From assembly GCA_964472785.1 (NCBI GenBank), contig CAYYMH010000015.1, forward strand, positions 1 to 64,000: a stretch of 64,000 nt of DNA. The letters are read 5' to 3'. The stretch comes from CAYYMH01 sp964472785. GTDB lineage: Bacteria; Zhuqueibacterota; Zhuqueibacteria; Thermofontimicrobiales; Thermofontimicrobiaceae. A program made the translations under genes and the position numbers. Shown here piece after piece: positions 7,957 through 17,418 of this stretch. Position 1 is the first letter of the stretch. Every line of letters starts with the position of its first letter. A model generated the notes under the pieces. It did not search any database and was not told the DNA's origin. It worked only from the letters and a program-made list of their open reading frames with translations.

Positions 7957-9698
7957 TTGGGCGCTACTCGAACGAACCGGTTTTTTATTTTGCTCATTTT
8001 GTTGATTGTTACCTGCTTCTCTTCTCTTTTTAGCCAGTCTGTCAATGTGCCGCTGGATTATTGGGCTTATAACTTTTTGGAACGGTTGGAAACCAAAGGA
8101 TATTTCAGAAGTTTGCTGCTGCGAACCCGGCCGCTTTCCCGTGGAAATGTAGCTCAGCTATTAGCCGAAGTTGAGGAAAATCTGTCATCACAAGCAGTAA
8201 AATTGAGCCAATCCGAACTGGATCTTTTTCAGCAGCTCAAAGGTGAATTTCACGAAGAGTTGAGCAGGCTGGATGTCACCAGTCAACCCCAGTATCATGA
8301 ACGGCATCTGATCCAATGGAGTGAAGGCACCAACACATTCAAAATCGACGTGGCTGGCAAGCAGCTGTTTGATATTTTTCGGGGCGACCAGTACGACGGC
8401 CTCAAACGCACATCCCGGACAACCGCTGGTGGTATTGTGCGCGGCAATCTTCAAAACAGTCTGGCTTTCAATATTGACTTTCATAACACCCTGATTCGGG
8501 GCGAAAGCATCGAGCGGGAAAATTTCAATCCCAGTATCGGCATGCCCACGGTTATCTCCGGCGAAAATGTCNNNNNNNNNNNNNNNNNNNNNNNNNNNNN
8601 NNNNNNNNNNNNNNNNNNNNNNNNNNNNNNNNNNNNNNNNNNNNNNNNNNNNNNNNNNNNNNNNNNNNNNNGGAAAATTTCAATCCCAGTATCGGCATGC
8701 CCACGGTTATCTCCGGCGAAAATGTCTATCAGGACGACGCGTCCGCCTATCTGGTGTGGAAACTGCCCTGGTTCTATCTGGAGTTCGGCCGCGATCAGGC
8801 ACAGTGGGGACCCGGCTATCAGGGCAGTCTGATGCTGTCGCAAAACAATCCGCTGTTCGATCTGCTGAAACTTTCGGCGCAATTTGAGCGGTTTCATTTT
8901 ACCAGCATCCACGGGAAGCTCAATAGTGAAGCCGGGAATAAATATCTGGCAGCGCACCGGTTGGAAGTTCGCGTAACGCCCTGGTTCTATTTAGCAGGCT
9001 CCGAGGCTGTGGTTTATGGTGGTCGTGGTATCGAGCCGCAGTATTTGAATCCGATTATGCCTTATCACATTGCGGAACACCATTTGGGGGATAAAGATAA
9101 TAACACGCTGGGATTCGATTTTACGCTTTTTCCCATAAAACGGCACAAAGTCTATGGCGAGTTGTTCATTGATGATTTCACGAGTTCGGAAAATCCGTTC
9201 ACCTATTTTGGCAATAAATTCGCTTTTACTTTAGGGCACTTTTGGGTGAATCCGTTTGGCATTCCAAATGTTGATTTTCGGACGGAATACACTCGGATCG
9301 AGCCGTATGTGTACACCCATCGGGATTCGATCAATATTTATCAACATTACAATCAAAGCATCGGTCATTGGCTGGGACCGAATTCAGATTTGCTCTATTT
9401 CGAGTCCAATGTGCTGATCAACCGTGATCTCAGTGTTCAATTTTTGGCGGAACGGATTCGGCAGGGAAAAGGGGACATTAACACACCGCACCAGCCTGAA
9501 GACGGGACAAAAAAATCATTCCTGAGCGGGACGGTAGAATCACAGTGGCGATTCGGACTCTCTGTTCGCGATCAGATCATGCGGGACTTTTTTTTGACGT
9601 TGAGCTACCATGCCATCGACACCGACAATTTAAATCGGATCCCGGACAAAACGTCACTGGATCATCAAATAATCTTTTTACTTGAGGCTAACTGGTAA
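7957..9698 (+). CDS. Wzi-family capsule assembly outer-membrane protein, interrupted by an assembly gap
   Basis: A TTG start at 7957 follows a strong GGAGGA site (7947-7952). The N-terminus is a signal peptide (hydrophobic FFILLILLIVTCFSSLF, then SQS). The sequence VPLDYWAYNFLERLETKG is the usual N-terminal feature of PF14052 Wzi-type barrels. LEFGRDQAQWGPGYQGSLML and PIMPYHIAEHH further on also fit that family, whose members anchor capsule at the outer membrane. The 100 N at 8572-8671 are flanked by an exact 55-bp repeat. Removing the gap and one copy joins codon 205 in frame to the rest (GENV-YQDD), giving a 528-residue protein. A frame read through the N run is an artefact. Confidence 0.85.
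8517..8726. other. 100-N scaffold gap with overlapping contig ends
   Basis: Bases 8517-8571 before the gap and 8672-8726 after it are identical over 55 bases. This is what results when two contigs that overlap by one k-mer (k = 55) are scaffolded with a fixed 100-N spacer. The Ns therefore do not represent missing sequence, and downstream coordinates are inflated by 155 bases relative to the real chromosome. Confidence 0.9.
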
Positions 9699-9710
9699 AA
9701 AACGACTTTT

Positions 9711-10853
9711 ATGTTGCTGACTTTTTTTATTTTAACATCTGCATTATGCATCGGTTATACTGTGATCATTTTGGCGTTACGTACGGGTTTGTCACATTTG
9801 AAAGCCGGCGCAAATCAGCATCAATATTTTGTATCCGTAGTGGTTGCCGCACGAAATGAGGAGTACAACATTCGGCGCTGCTTGCAGGCATTGATGAATC
9901 AGCGCTATGCGAGCGATAAATACGAAATCATTATCGTTGATGATCGCTCCACAGATAATACGGCACGCATTGTCCGTGAAATGAGTGCACATGATTCCCG
10001 AATAAAATTAATTCAGATTAAAAAATTTGACGCAGGAATCTCCCCCAAAAAAAATGCCATCGAAAAAGGAATTGGGCAGGCAAAGGGTGAGATTATTCTG
10101 ACGACAGATGCGGATTGCGAACCGGGTCCGGCTTGGATCAATACAATCGTCAACTATTTTACACCGGATGTAGGTTTGGTCGCCGGTTTTTCTCCGCTGG
10201 TCGATTCGAAGCGCCACACTTTTTTGTCAAAATTCGTAACGCTGGATTCGTTGTCTCTGGCGGCAGTGGCAGCCGGTAGTTTTGGTCTGGGGAAGCCGCT
10301 GACCTGCAACGGTCGAAATTTGGCTTACCGCAAGCAGTCTTTTAAAGATGTCGGTGGCTTTGAGGACATCAAGCATTTTATTTCCGGAGATGATGATCTT
10401 TTTCTGCATTTGATTACTGATAAAACGAACTGGGAAGTGCGCTATGCCATGGATCGCCGGGCAGTGGTTCCGTCTCATTTTACATTTGACCTGAACCAGT
10501 TCGCCAACCAGCGAACGCGCCACGCTTCCAAAGGACGCCATTATTCAGCATGGCTGACGCTATCGCTCACTGGCGTTTATTTCTTCAATTTATTACTGCT
10601 TGTCCTTTTTCCGTTCTCAATTATTTACTATCAGTTTTTCATTTGGTGGCTGATTCTGTTTGGTTTAAAATCGGGCAGCGAATTTCTGTTTCTTTATCAG
10701 ACAGCGAAAAAGCTGTATCAGAAAAAAATTTTGCTGATCTTCCCATTAGCCGAAGTTGTTCATCTGTTTTATGTCGTGATATTTGGTTTGTGGGGTCAGT
10801 TCGGCAAATTCAAATGGAAAGACGAAACTTTTGCATCACAAGTGAACACATAA
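9711..10853 (+). CDS. membrane-anchored GT2 glycosyltransferase (paralogue 3 of 4)
   Basis: A 380-residue GT2 enzyme starting 12 bases after the Wzi-like stop. It has an N-terminal membrane segment (1-24), VDDRSTDN, TTDADC and ISGDDDLFLH motifs, a variant fourth motif QRTRH in place of QxxRW, and three C-terminal membrane segments. Overall it is closest in layout to paralogue 1, which also has His at the last position of the fourth motif. Sugar donor and acceptor are unknown. Confidence 0.85.
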   Translation: MLLTFFILTSALCIGYTVIILALRTGLSHLKAGANQHQYFVSVVVAARNEEYNIRRCLQALMNQRYASDKYEIIIVDDRSTDNTARIVREMSAHDSRIKLIQIKKFDAGISPKKNAIEKGIGQAKGEIILTTDADCEPGPAWINTIVNYFTPDVGLVAGFSPLVDSKRHTFLSKFVTLDSLSLAAVAAGSFGLGKPLTCNGRNLAYRKQSFKDVGGFEDIKHFISGDDDLFLHLITDKTNWEVRYAMDRRAVVPSHFTFDLNQFANQRTRHASKGRHYSAWLTLSLTGVYFFNLLLLVLFPFSIIYYQFFIWWLILFGLKSGSEFLFLYQTAKKLYQKKILLIFPLAEVVHLFYVVIFGLWGQFGKFKWKDETFASQVNT

Positions 10854-10871
10854 CCTCAACTTGGGTAGTTT

Positions 10872-12035
10872 ATGTTTGATTGCATTTTCATTATCATCAC
10901 AGCGCTCTACATACTTATCATCCTGTTTTTTCTATTCGGTTTGTACTTACGGCCGCCGAAAAGAACCGATAAAAAATACAGGGTTTCAGTGGTCATCGCT
11001 GCCCGAAATGAGGAGAAAAATATTGGCAATGTGCTGAGTGAATTGGCAAAACAAACCTATCCGGATGAGTTGTTCGAAGTGATTGTTGTTAATGATGAAT
11101 CAGAGGATAATACCGAAAAAATCATCGAAAATTATGCGAGTGAATATCAATTTATCAAACAGGTGCAAACGAAATCCGGGACTTCGGACGGATTGACTGC
11201 TAAAAAAAGAGCACTCAGCCAGGGTATTTCAGCCAGCACAGGCGAAATCATTTTATCTACGGATGCCGACTGTCACGTTAAGCCAACGTGGATTGAAACG
11301 ATGGTGTCCTATTTTACTGATGAAGTGGGTTTTGTGGTGGGATTTTCACAATTCGGAACGCCTCGGAAAAAATATTCACTTTTCGAACAGTTACAAGCAA
11401 CAGACTTTTTATCTTTGATGGCAGCAGCTCAGGGATCAGTCCGGTTGAATTGTCCGCTGGCAGCGTCCGGCCAAAATCTCGCTTACCGCAGAGAGGCATT
11501 TGACGAGGTCGGTGGTTACCAAAAAATCAAAGACCGCATTTCCGGTGATGATGTGCTTTTACTGCAGTTGATTCACAAATTGACGCACTGGAAAATAGGC
11601 TTTGCAAGCTCAGCCAGCGCCTTTAACTGGACATATCCTGAAAAAACAGTGAAAGCTTTTTTAAATCAACGAAAGCGCTGGGCATCCAACGGTTCATACC
11701 AAATCAAACTGAACAAAACATTTTTCGGATTTATTGCTGTTATGTTTTTTGTCAACGCGCTGATGCTGTTTGGCATACCATTGTACTATATTTTGAACCA
11801 AACATTAATATTACCGTTAATTTGTTTATTAGCTAAATTTTTAATCGAATTTATCATTTTGCTCAACAGCGCTATTTTCTATCACCGATTGGATTTGGTC
11901 AAATATTTTCCCATCTGGTCTGTTTTACAAATACCTTATGTTGTTTTCACCGGACTTTTGGGCACTTTCGGACATTTTCGCTGGAAAAACAGAACACACT
12001 TTCAGAACTTAACAACATTCAGGATGGATAATTGA
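10872..12035 (+). CDS. membrane-anchored GT2 glycosyltransferase (paralogue 4 of 4)
   Basis: A 387-residue GT2 enzyme with an N-terminal membrane segment (about 3-25), VVNDESEDN in the nucleotide-binding loop, STDADC, and a canonical QRKRW motif. The acceptor-site motif reads ISGDDVLLLQ, so the third Asp of the DDD seen in the other paralogues is replaced by Val. Three membrane segments close the protein. Its stop overlaps the TTG start of the next radical SAM gene. Confidence 0.85.
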   Translation: MFDCIFIIITALYILIILFFLFGLYLRPPKRTDKKYRVSVVIAARNEEKNIGNVLSELAKQTYPDELFEVIVVNDESEDNTEKIIENYASEYQFIKQVQTKSGTSDGLTAKKRALSQGISASTGEIILSTDADCHVKPTWIETMVSYFTDEVGFVVGFSQFGTPRKKYSLFEQLQATDFLSLMAAAQGSVRLNCPLAASGQNLAYRREAFDEVGGYQKIKDRISGDDVLLLQLIHKLTHWKIGFASSASAFNWTYPEKTVKAFLNQRKRWASNGSYQIKLNKTFFGFIAVMFFVNALMLFGIPLYYILNQTLILPLICLLAKFLIEFIILLNSAIFYHRLDLVKYFPIWSVLQIPYVVFTGLLGTFGHFRWKNRTHFQNLTTFRMDN

Positions 12036-13081
12036 ACCGGATAAAAGCGACATTAAACGGAATCAGAAGCGGTATTCTGCAGCGTCCGCTTAACTCGAGT
12101 ACGGAAATTCGCATCACGCGGCTGTGTTCCCAGCGCTGCCGGCAATGCAGCGTTTACGAGCGCACGACCGAACCGCCTAACATGAGTTTGGAAAATTTTA
12201 AACTGGTTGCAGAACGATTGAAAAATTATGGCGCTTACATCGGATTCGTATCCGGCGGCGAAGCGACCTTAGTGCCGCATCTGGGAGAAATTCTGGTTGA
12301 AGCCAAAAAAACATTTGCTTTAGCCACAAATCTGGTGACCGGGCTTTATAATAAAACAGAAGTCATCGAAAAATTCGGCTCAATTGCACTGGATAACAAT
12401 ATCAATGTTCAGACATCACTGGATGGTTTTGGTAAAGTCGGGGATTACCTCCGGGGTGTAAAAGATTTTTCAGACACGGTGTTGAAACACATGGCATTAC
12501 TTTCAAAAACGCGGGGCAACTCCAAGTCCCTGCTTTACGCAAATATCGTATTGAACAACCTGAACCTGGATCAGGTGCCGGAATTGATCCGCAGAGCGCG
12601 CGATCTGGGTTGGATGACAACCATCGGACTTTATCACACACTGACCGCCACCACCCGGGAAGATGACAAACTCCGTTTACAGCCAGGTAAGCGTTTAAAT
12701 AAATTACTTGACTTTCTTGATAATAATCCTGATATTTTAAACTTAAATTCGTTCATCCGTGGAATTCGTCCGTTTGTTGAAGGGCAGAAACCGGAAATGT
12801 GCGCCTTTGTCGATTCAAAATTTTTGACGACCCGAACCACGATCATGGAGAACGGTGATGTGCATCTGTGTTACGGTGATCCGATTGGGAATATTTTAAA
12901 AAATGAGATGGCGGAAATTTTTTCAGGAGAGGACTACAAAAACCGATTAAATGCTTACAAACAATGCGAAGGCTGCTGGACGACCTGTTACACGCAGCGC
13001 TACCTGCTGACGCATCCGCGTTCGGTAAGAGAGTTTTTGGAAAATTATAAAAAATTGAAAAAGACAAAAACAAGGCTCTAA
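12032..13081 (+). CDS. radical SAM/SPASM-domain protein (second)
   Basis: A 349-residue radical SAM protein with the cluster motif C32-C36-C39 (CSQRCRQC) and an SGGEATL motif near residue 74, typical of the core SAM-binding region. A C-terminal cysteine-rich SPASM-like region follows (MENGDVHLCYGD, then CEGCWTTCYTQR). The start is a TTG overlapping the GT2 stop as TTGA, with AGGATGG a few bases upstream. It is only distantly similar to the first radical SAM protein in this cluster. The reaction is unknown. Confidence 0.8.
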   Translation: MNRIKATLNGIRSGILQRPLNSSTEIRITRLCSQRCRQCSVYERTTEPPNMSLENFKLVAERLKNYGAYIGFVSGGEATLVPHLGEILVEAKKTFALATNLVTGLYNKTEVIEKFGSIALDNNINVQTSLDGFGKVGDYLRGVKDFSDTVLKHMALLSKTRGNSKSLLYANIVLNNLNLDQVPELIRRARDLGWMTTIGLYHTLTATTREDDKLRLQPGKRLNKLLDFLDNNPDILNLNSFIRGIRPFVEGQKPEMCAFVDSKFLTTRTTIMENGDVHLCYGDPIGNILKNEMAEIFSGEDYKNRLNAYKQCEGCWTTCYTQRYLLTHPRSVREFLENYKKLKKTKTRL

Positions 13082-13084
13082 AAA

Positions 13085-13735
13085 ATGAAACACAAACAAA
13101 AATTGGGGGAACGCAGGAAATATCCCAGATATTATCCGGAGCCGGAAAATCATCCCGAAGTGAGTTTCATTTTTGACAATGGTGAAAAGATCTCTGTTGA
13201 AATTGTCAACATCAGCCGCGGTGGCGTTTTGATCTCAACCAATGAAATCGAACACTTTTTGGACATGGATCAACAGCAGATCAAAATGATTGAAATCGTT
13301 GCCCCGAACAAAAAACCATTTCGCTGCGCCGGAGAATTGAAACGGCTTCAACCTGTAATGGAAGAAAAAAAGTGTTTTTGTGCCGTTGAATTTAGCCGAA
13401 TCGATGACAGAAAAAAACAAAGCGGATCTGTCGAAGAGGAGTCTCCATCGGAGCGCGATCCCGCACAATTTGTGGATAAAATTTTTGAAAGCGTCCTGCA
13501 ATCGCAGAATTATATGAAAATGAAGGACAGAAAACAAGCCGAGAAAATCCGTCAGTCAATCTATGATTCATTTGCTGAAGTAACAGACCATTTGACGGTC
13601 GAAGATAGATGGTGGTTTTATGAATTATTGGATGAAATAAAAACTCGCGACCCAAATTTTCCGGACGGATTGAAAAATGATTTTTTGAAATTATGCAAGA
13701 TTGGTTTGAAAAAAGCAGGGCAGAAAAAGAAATAA
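13085..13735 (+). CDS. PilZ-domain cyclic-di-GMP receptor with helical C-terminal extension
   Basis: A 216-residue protein. The PilZ signature is present in both halves: ERRKYPR (9-15, the RxxxR loop) and VNISRGGVLI (about 42-51, the D/NxSxxG motif), so it probably binds cyclic-di-GMP. The last ~100 residues are charged and helical with no family I recognise. It closes the first envelope operon, three bases after the second radical SAM gene, and is a plausible allosteric control point for the glycan machinery. Confidence 0.8.
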   Translation: MKHKQKLGERRKYPRYYPEPENHPEVSFIFDNGEKISVEIVNISRGGVLISTNEIEHFLDMDQQQIKMIEIVAPNKKPFRCAGELKRLQPVMEEKKCFCAVEFSRIDDRKKQSGSVEEESPSERDPAQFVDKIFESVLQSQNYMKMKDRKQAEKIRQSIYDSFAEVTDHLTVEDRWWFYELLDEIKTRDPNFPDGLKNDFLKLCKIGLKKAGQKKK

Positions 13736-13811
13736 AAAAATAATGAGGAATTAGAAAGTAAGTATTAAAATAAAAAATTTCAACAAATTTCAAACTTGAG
13801 GGAGGAAAAAC

Positions 13812-15311
13812 ATGGATTGGTACTTGTACCTGATTCTCGCGTATCTTCTGGTCTTAGCTGCCTTAAATTTCTACCGCGCCAAAAAAGTAAAAAGTCAGGA
13901 CGATATGATGGTCGCAGGCCGCTCGTTGAGTGTCAGAGTAATGGTATTCACATTGATCTGCACCTGGATCGGTTCGGGAACATTTATCGCCGGAGCGGAA
14001 TTCGCTGCCAAAGCTGGCTGGAGCGCACTCTGGTTACCAGCAGGAGCCTGGGTGGGAATTCTCGCTATTTACTTTTTAGCCGCGAAAATACGTACTTTCG
14101 GAAAATACACCATAGGCGACATCCTCGAAGTGCGCTACGGGAAATTCGCCCGTCTGTTTGGCGCCTTCGCACTAATTATCAGTTTCACTGCAATCGTCAG
14201 TTACCAGTTCAAAGCTGGCGGTTTTATCCTGAACGTGGTTTCGGACAACGCCATCTCTGTTGAAACCGGACAGTTTATCGCAGCGCTGATCGTTATTGTT
14301 TTCACAGCGACTGCGGGCATGATTGCCGTTGCTTACACCGATCTTCCAAATGGGATTATCATTTTACTGGCATGTTTTATCGCCACACCATTCGTCATTT
14401 ATAACGCGGGCGGAGCAGCAGCCATGAATAATTTGCCTCCCGAATATTTACAAGTGATAAACTCACAATTCGGTCAAATGCCGGTTTTAAAAGCCATCAG
14501 CTATTTTCTTGCCACCATGCTGCTGTTGTTAGGTGTTCAGAGCATGTATCAAAAATTTTACAGCGCCAAGACGCCCAAAGACGCCCGTACAGCAGTTTCA
14601 ATATGGATCATCGGTACGATTTTTGTCGAAACCGTGATCGTTGTGATCGCTGTTTTTGCTGCTTCTAAATATATGCCTCAAATTCAGGAATTTATTTCGA
14701 CTAAGGGAGCATCAGGAATGGATCCGGCGTCTATCGTAATCCAGGCGGGTAGGGATATGGTTCCGCCTTATGTGGGAGTTCTGCTAATTGGTGCAGCATG
14801 TGTAGTTGTAATTTCAACAGGCATGAATTATCTCCTCTCCCCTACCACGAACATCATGCGTGATATTTACCAAAATATCATTAAACCGGACGCCGATCAA
14901 AAAACCATGGTGGCATTGCAAAAGGTGTTTATTGTGATCATTGGTGTGGTAGCATATCTGTTGTGTACCCGACTCACGTCTGTGCTGCAAATGAGCTACT
15001 TCGCTTACACAGTTTACGGTGTTGCCATTACGCCGGCGCTCATCGCTGCTTTAGCCTGGAAACGAGCCACCAAAGCTGGCGGATTAGCTTCGATTGTGAG
15101 TGGGTCAATTGTAGCGCTGGGGCTTTATGTCGCAGGATATGTGTGGCCTTCAATTATGAGTCCGGCCGGAGATCCCAATGGCGATCCGTTCGGTCTGCCG
15201 TTGATCTATCCGTCGTTGTTTGTTTCGCTGGTTTCGTTGATTGTGGTCAGTTTAGCGACAAAGCCACCTAAACCGGAGACATTGAGAGAGCTATTTCCGG
15301 ATAAAAAATAA
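13812..15311 (+). CDS. sodium/solute symporter (SSS family)
   Basis: A 499-residue inner-membrane transporter with about 13 hydrophobic segments. It has family features such as DDMMVAGRSL near residue 30, GAEFAAKAGWSALW near residue 60 and TIGDILEVRYG near residue 100. A strong GGAGG site (13800-13804) precedes the ATG. It would import a solute such as an organic acid, amino acid or sugar with sodium, but the substrate cannot be read from sequence. It stands alone between the envelope operon and the convergent DUF2249 gene and is followed by a bidirectional terminator. Confidence 0.85.
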   Translation: MDWYLYLILAYLLVLAALNFYRAKKVKSQDDMMVAGRSLSVRVMVFTLICTWIGSGTFIAGAEFAAKAGWSALWLPAGAWVGILAIYFLAAKIRTFGKYTIGDILEVRYGKFARLFGAFALIISFTAIVSYQFKAGGFILNVVSDNAISVETGQFIAALIVIVFTATAGMIAVAYTDLPNGIIILLACFIATPFVIYNAGGAAAMNNLPPEYLQVINSQFGQMPVLKAISYFLATMLLLLGVQSMYQKFYSAKTPKDARTAVSIWIIGTIFVETVIVVIAVFAASKYMPQIQEFISTKGASGMDPASIVIQAGRDMVPPYVGVLLIGAACVVVISTGMNYLLSPTTNIMRDIYQNIIKPDADQKTMVALQKVFIVIIGVVAYLLCTRLTSVLQMSYFAYTVYGVAITPALIAALAWKRATKAGGLASIVSGSIVALGLYVAGYVWPSIMSPAGDPNGDPFGLPLIYPSLFVSLVSLIVVSLATKPPKPETLRELFPDKK

Positions 15312-15315
15312 AGGA

Positions 15316-15344
15316 AGCCACGGAGGCACGGAGTACACAGAGAA
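15316..15344 (+). repeat. dispersed GCCACGGAGGCACGGAG-type sequence
   Basis: This short stretch after the symporter stop resembles the arms of the inverted pair at 18324-18430 (GCCACG, then GACACAAAGAA). Sequences of this kind recur in intergenic DNA of many environmental bacterial genomes; here only the similarity within the window is directly seen. Confidence 0.4.
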
Positions 15345-15383
15345 TAAATTAAGTTTTAAAAAATTGATTCAAACTTTATAAAA

Positions 15384-15426
15384 AACGTAGTGAATGGATG
15401 AGACCGTTCACTACGTTTCAATTTTT
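15384..15426. terminator. bidirectional rho-independent terminator
   Basis: A perfect 11-bp inverted repeat (AACGTAGTGAA at 15384-15394, TTCACTACGTT at 15407-15417) with a 12-base loop has an A-run on the left and TCAATTTTT on the right. It lies between convergent genes and can serve both. Confidence 0.8.
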
Positions 15427-15949
15427 AAGCAGGTGTGAAATAGGTTAAAAATTCATTCTCGCTTTTCTGAGACCACACTTTATATCCAAGCCGTTTGGCT
15501 TTGTCAATCAGCGGTTCGGGCAGAAAGGTATTTTCCAGTTTTAAAATTTCACCAGCGTTCAACTTCTTTATTTCTTTTATCACAATTGTTACCGGCTCTT
15601 CCCCCCTATCCAAAATCGGTCGCGCATTAATTGTTTTTACCACCTTTTTTGCGTCGATCCAGTCCGGTGTTTTTTCTGAGCTCACATCAGATTCTTGTTC
15701 ATCTTCAAAAAAATCATTGATGCCAACTTCTCTCCTCAGACGATTAATTATCTCTGACACCGAAATCTCCCCTATCTTTGCCGCTTGCCGAATTGTGGTA
15801 ACCCTGGCAATTGTTTTGCGCAGCACCGGATTTTTCAGCTTTTTAAATGTCGGCGTTATTTCGATCAACACGCTTTCGAGTTGCGGATAATGATCCAATA
15901 GTTTTGAAATTTTGGTTTCCGGCGTAATCGGTATTTTATTTTGACTCAT
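15425..15949 (-). CDS. DUF1858-DUF2249 protein
   Basis: A 174-residue cytoplasmic protein. Residues 6-75 match the DUF1858/ScdA-N type helical domain (ITPETKISKLLDHYPQLE, then ISVSEIINRLRREVG). Residues 105-172 match DUF2249, a TusA-like fold (ARPILDRGEEPVTIVIKEI). Such proteins occur with hemerythrin-like and DUF438 proteins and are linked to redox, NO or Fe-S homeostasis, though the biochemistry is not settled. GAGGAG lies 8 bases before the ATG. It is 50 bases downstream of the DUF438 gene on the same strand, so the two are probably cotranscribed. Confidence 0.75.
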   Translation of the reverse strand: MSQNKIPITPETKISKLLDHYPQLESVLIEITPTFKKLKNPVLRKTIARVTTIRQAAKIGEISVSEIINRLRREVGINDFFEDEQESDVSSEKTPDWIDAKKVVKTINARPILDRGEEPVTIVIKEIKKLNAGEILKLENTFLPEPLIDKAKRLGYKVWSQKSENEFLTYFTPA

Positions 15950-15999
15950 TTTTTCTGCTCCTCAAAATAAAGATCAAATTACAGTGATCTTCATTTTAT

Positions 16000-17232
16000 T
16001 TATTTTGAATAATCCAGCAGTCGTTGTTCACCTTCCAGTTTTCTTTTTTCTGTCAAATCCTGACTAACTTCAAGTGTACCCAAATAATCTCCGGTTGAAT
16101 TTCTCAAGGCGAAATATTCGATCATGATAAATTTCCCTCTCATTTGAATCCAAAAACTTGCCTTGTCCTCTTTTCCAGATTTGAAATCATCTAAAATATT
16201 TTCAACAATATGTGCGCTTGATGGTGGATGACACTTTTGGACATCTCGTCCCAGGATGGCTCTGGTTCTCGAAAATATGCGTTCTTTTCCCTGAGTGAAG
16301 TAACGTACTTTATCATCCTTATCCACAAAAGTCATATCAAAGGGAATGGTATTCAGCAGCATTGTTAATTCCTCTACTGTGAAACTTCCGCTCGGCAATT
16401 GAATTCTCCCATCGCTGGATTTTTGAATTTCTTCTTCGCGAACCCCTTCCGGTTTCCATTCCACGGTCGGATCATAGAGACAATAACCAATCTCGGTGCT
16501 CTGTTTGGCAATTTCATACCACTCCTTTTCAGTTAATTTATCCAGCGTCATCGGGAATAAAATTTCTTCTTCCTTGCCAATCATTTCATCTACGGCATTC
16601 GATGCTGGTTTTAAAATCATCTCGGGAACTGTTTTCGCTTCCTCAACCGACATTTTGCCGGCTTCTTTCATCGAATCAAATGCCGCTTTGAGCAATTCTC
16701 TCGCCTCGTCATGTTTTCCCCACATAACCTGTGGCGGGCCTGTCACACCATGTTTCTCCAGAAACGGAAAAAGCAGGTTTTCCTTGCGCTGATAATGTTT
16801 TTCAACATCAGCTAAAGCGTTGAAATGGTGCTGAATTTCAATATAAACATCTTTAATCTTGTCTTCACTATCCAACTTTTCAACTTGTTGATATAACTTT
16901 TCCAACGCCGTTATTTCACGTTCCAACGCACGATTCTCTTCCTTGAAAGTATGGACTGGATGTCCCGCTGGCGCTGTTTTGGCACCGGAATGGTCGATCG
17001 CCCCGTCCAGAGCAGCAGTGTGGATATCACATAATTTAAGCACCTCTTCCTGAGGCAAACCTTCCGATATCAGTTCCTGTTCCACCTCCACGACTTCGTT
17101 GTAGGGTACCTGTCCCATTAATCGAATCAACTGTGCTCTCACGGACTCAGGAGCTTCGCCCTTGTGAAGCTGAAGAATCATGTGTTTCAACAGATCTTTT
17201 CTTTTTTTTGAATTGTTGATTAATTCACTCAT
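16000..17232 (-). CDS. DUF438-hemerythrin-PAS sensor-like protein
   Basis: A 410-residue protein in three parts. The N-terminal DUF438 domain (about 8-75) includes HKGEAPESVRAQLIRLMG. A hemerythrin HHE region (about 90-235) follows, with metal-binding candidates HFNAL, EKHYQRKENLLFPFLEKHG and WGKHDEAREL. A C-terminal PAS domain (about 285-400) has FDMTFVDKDDKVRYF. The hemerythrin part suggests a di-iron site binding O2 or NO. With the adjacent DUF1858-DUF2249 protein this suggests a nitrosative or oxygen-stress function. GGGAG lies 7 bases before the ATG. Confidence 0.8.
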   Translation of the reverse strand: MSELINNSKKRKDLLKHMILQLHKGEAPESVRAQLIRLMGQVPYNEVVEVEQELISEGLPQEEVLKLCDIHTAALDGAIDHSGAKTAPAGHPVHTFKEENRALEREITALEKLYQQVEKLDSEDKIKDVYIEIQHHFNALADVEKHYQRKENLLFPFLEKHGVTGPPQVMWGKHDEARELLKAAFDSMKEAGKMSVEEAKTVPEMILKPASNAVDEMIGKEEEILFPMTLDKLTEKEWYEIAKQSTEIGYCLYDPTVEWKPEGVREEEIQKSSDGRIQLPSGSFTVEELTMLLNTIPFDMTFVDKDDKVRYFTQGKERIFSRTRAILGRDVQKCHPPSSAHIVENILDDFKSGKEDKASFWIQMRGKFIMIEYFALRNSTGDYLGTLEVSQDLTEKRKLEGEQRLLDYSK

Positions 17233-17258
17233 TTTGGACTCCCATTTTTTCCTTTTTC

Positions 17259-17280
17259 ATGATTAAACAAAACAAATCAT
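17259..17280. promoter_or_regulatory. inverted repeat upstream of the DUF438 gene
   Basis: ATGATT at 17259-17264 and AATCAT at 17275-17280 form a perfect 6-bp inverted repeat with a 10-base spacer, beginning 27 bases upstream of the start. It could be an operator, but the spacing does not match a classical Fnr box and the DNA is AT-rich. Confidence 0.25.
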
Positions 17281-17418
17281 TTCCTTATCATCATAAAATA
17301 ACACAAATTATTCTAAAATTCAAACTGTTTTCTGACATTATTATAAAAAACTAATGCACCTCCGTTTTAATTCTTAAAACAGGAAAAGCATCAGGTCGTC
17401 ATAATACGTCTAATAAAT

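Noticed and set aside
7957..8832. Open frame reading through the run of Ns and on into another frame of the Wzi-like gene
   Set aside because: It is created by the 100-N spacer, whose length is arbitrary; collapsing the 55-base overlap restores one continuous frame.
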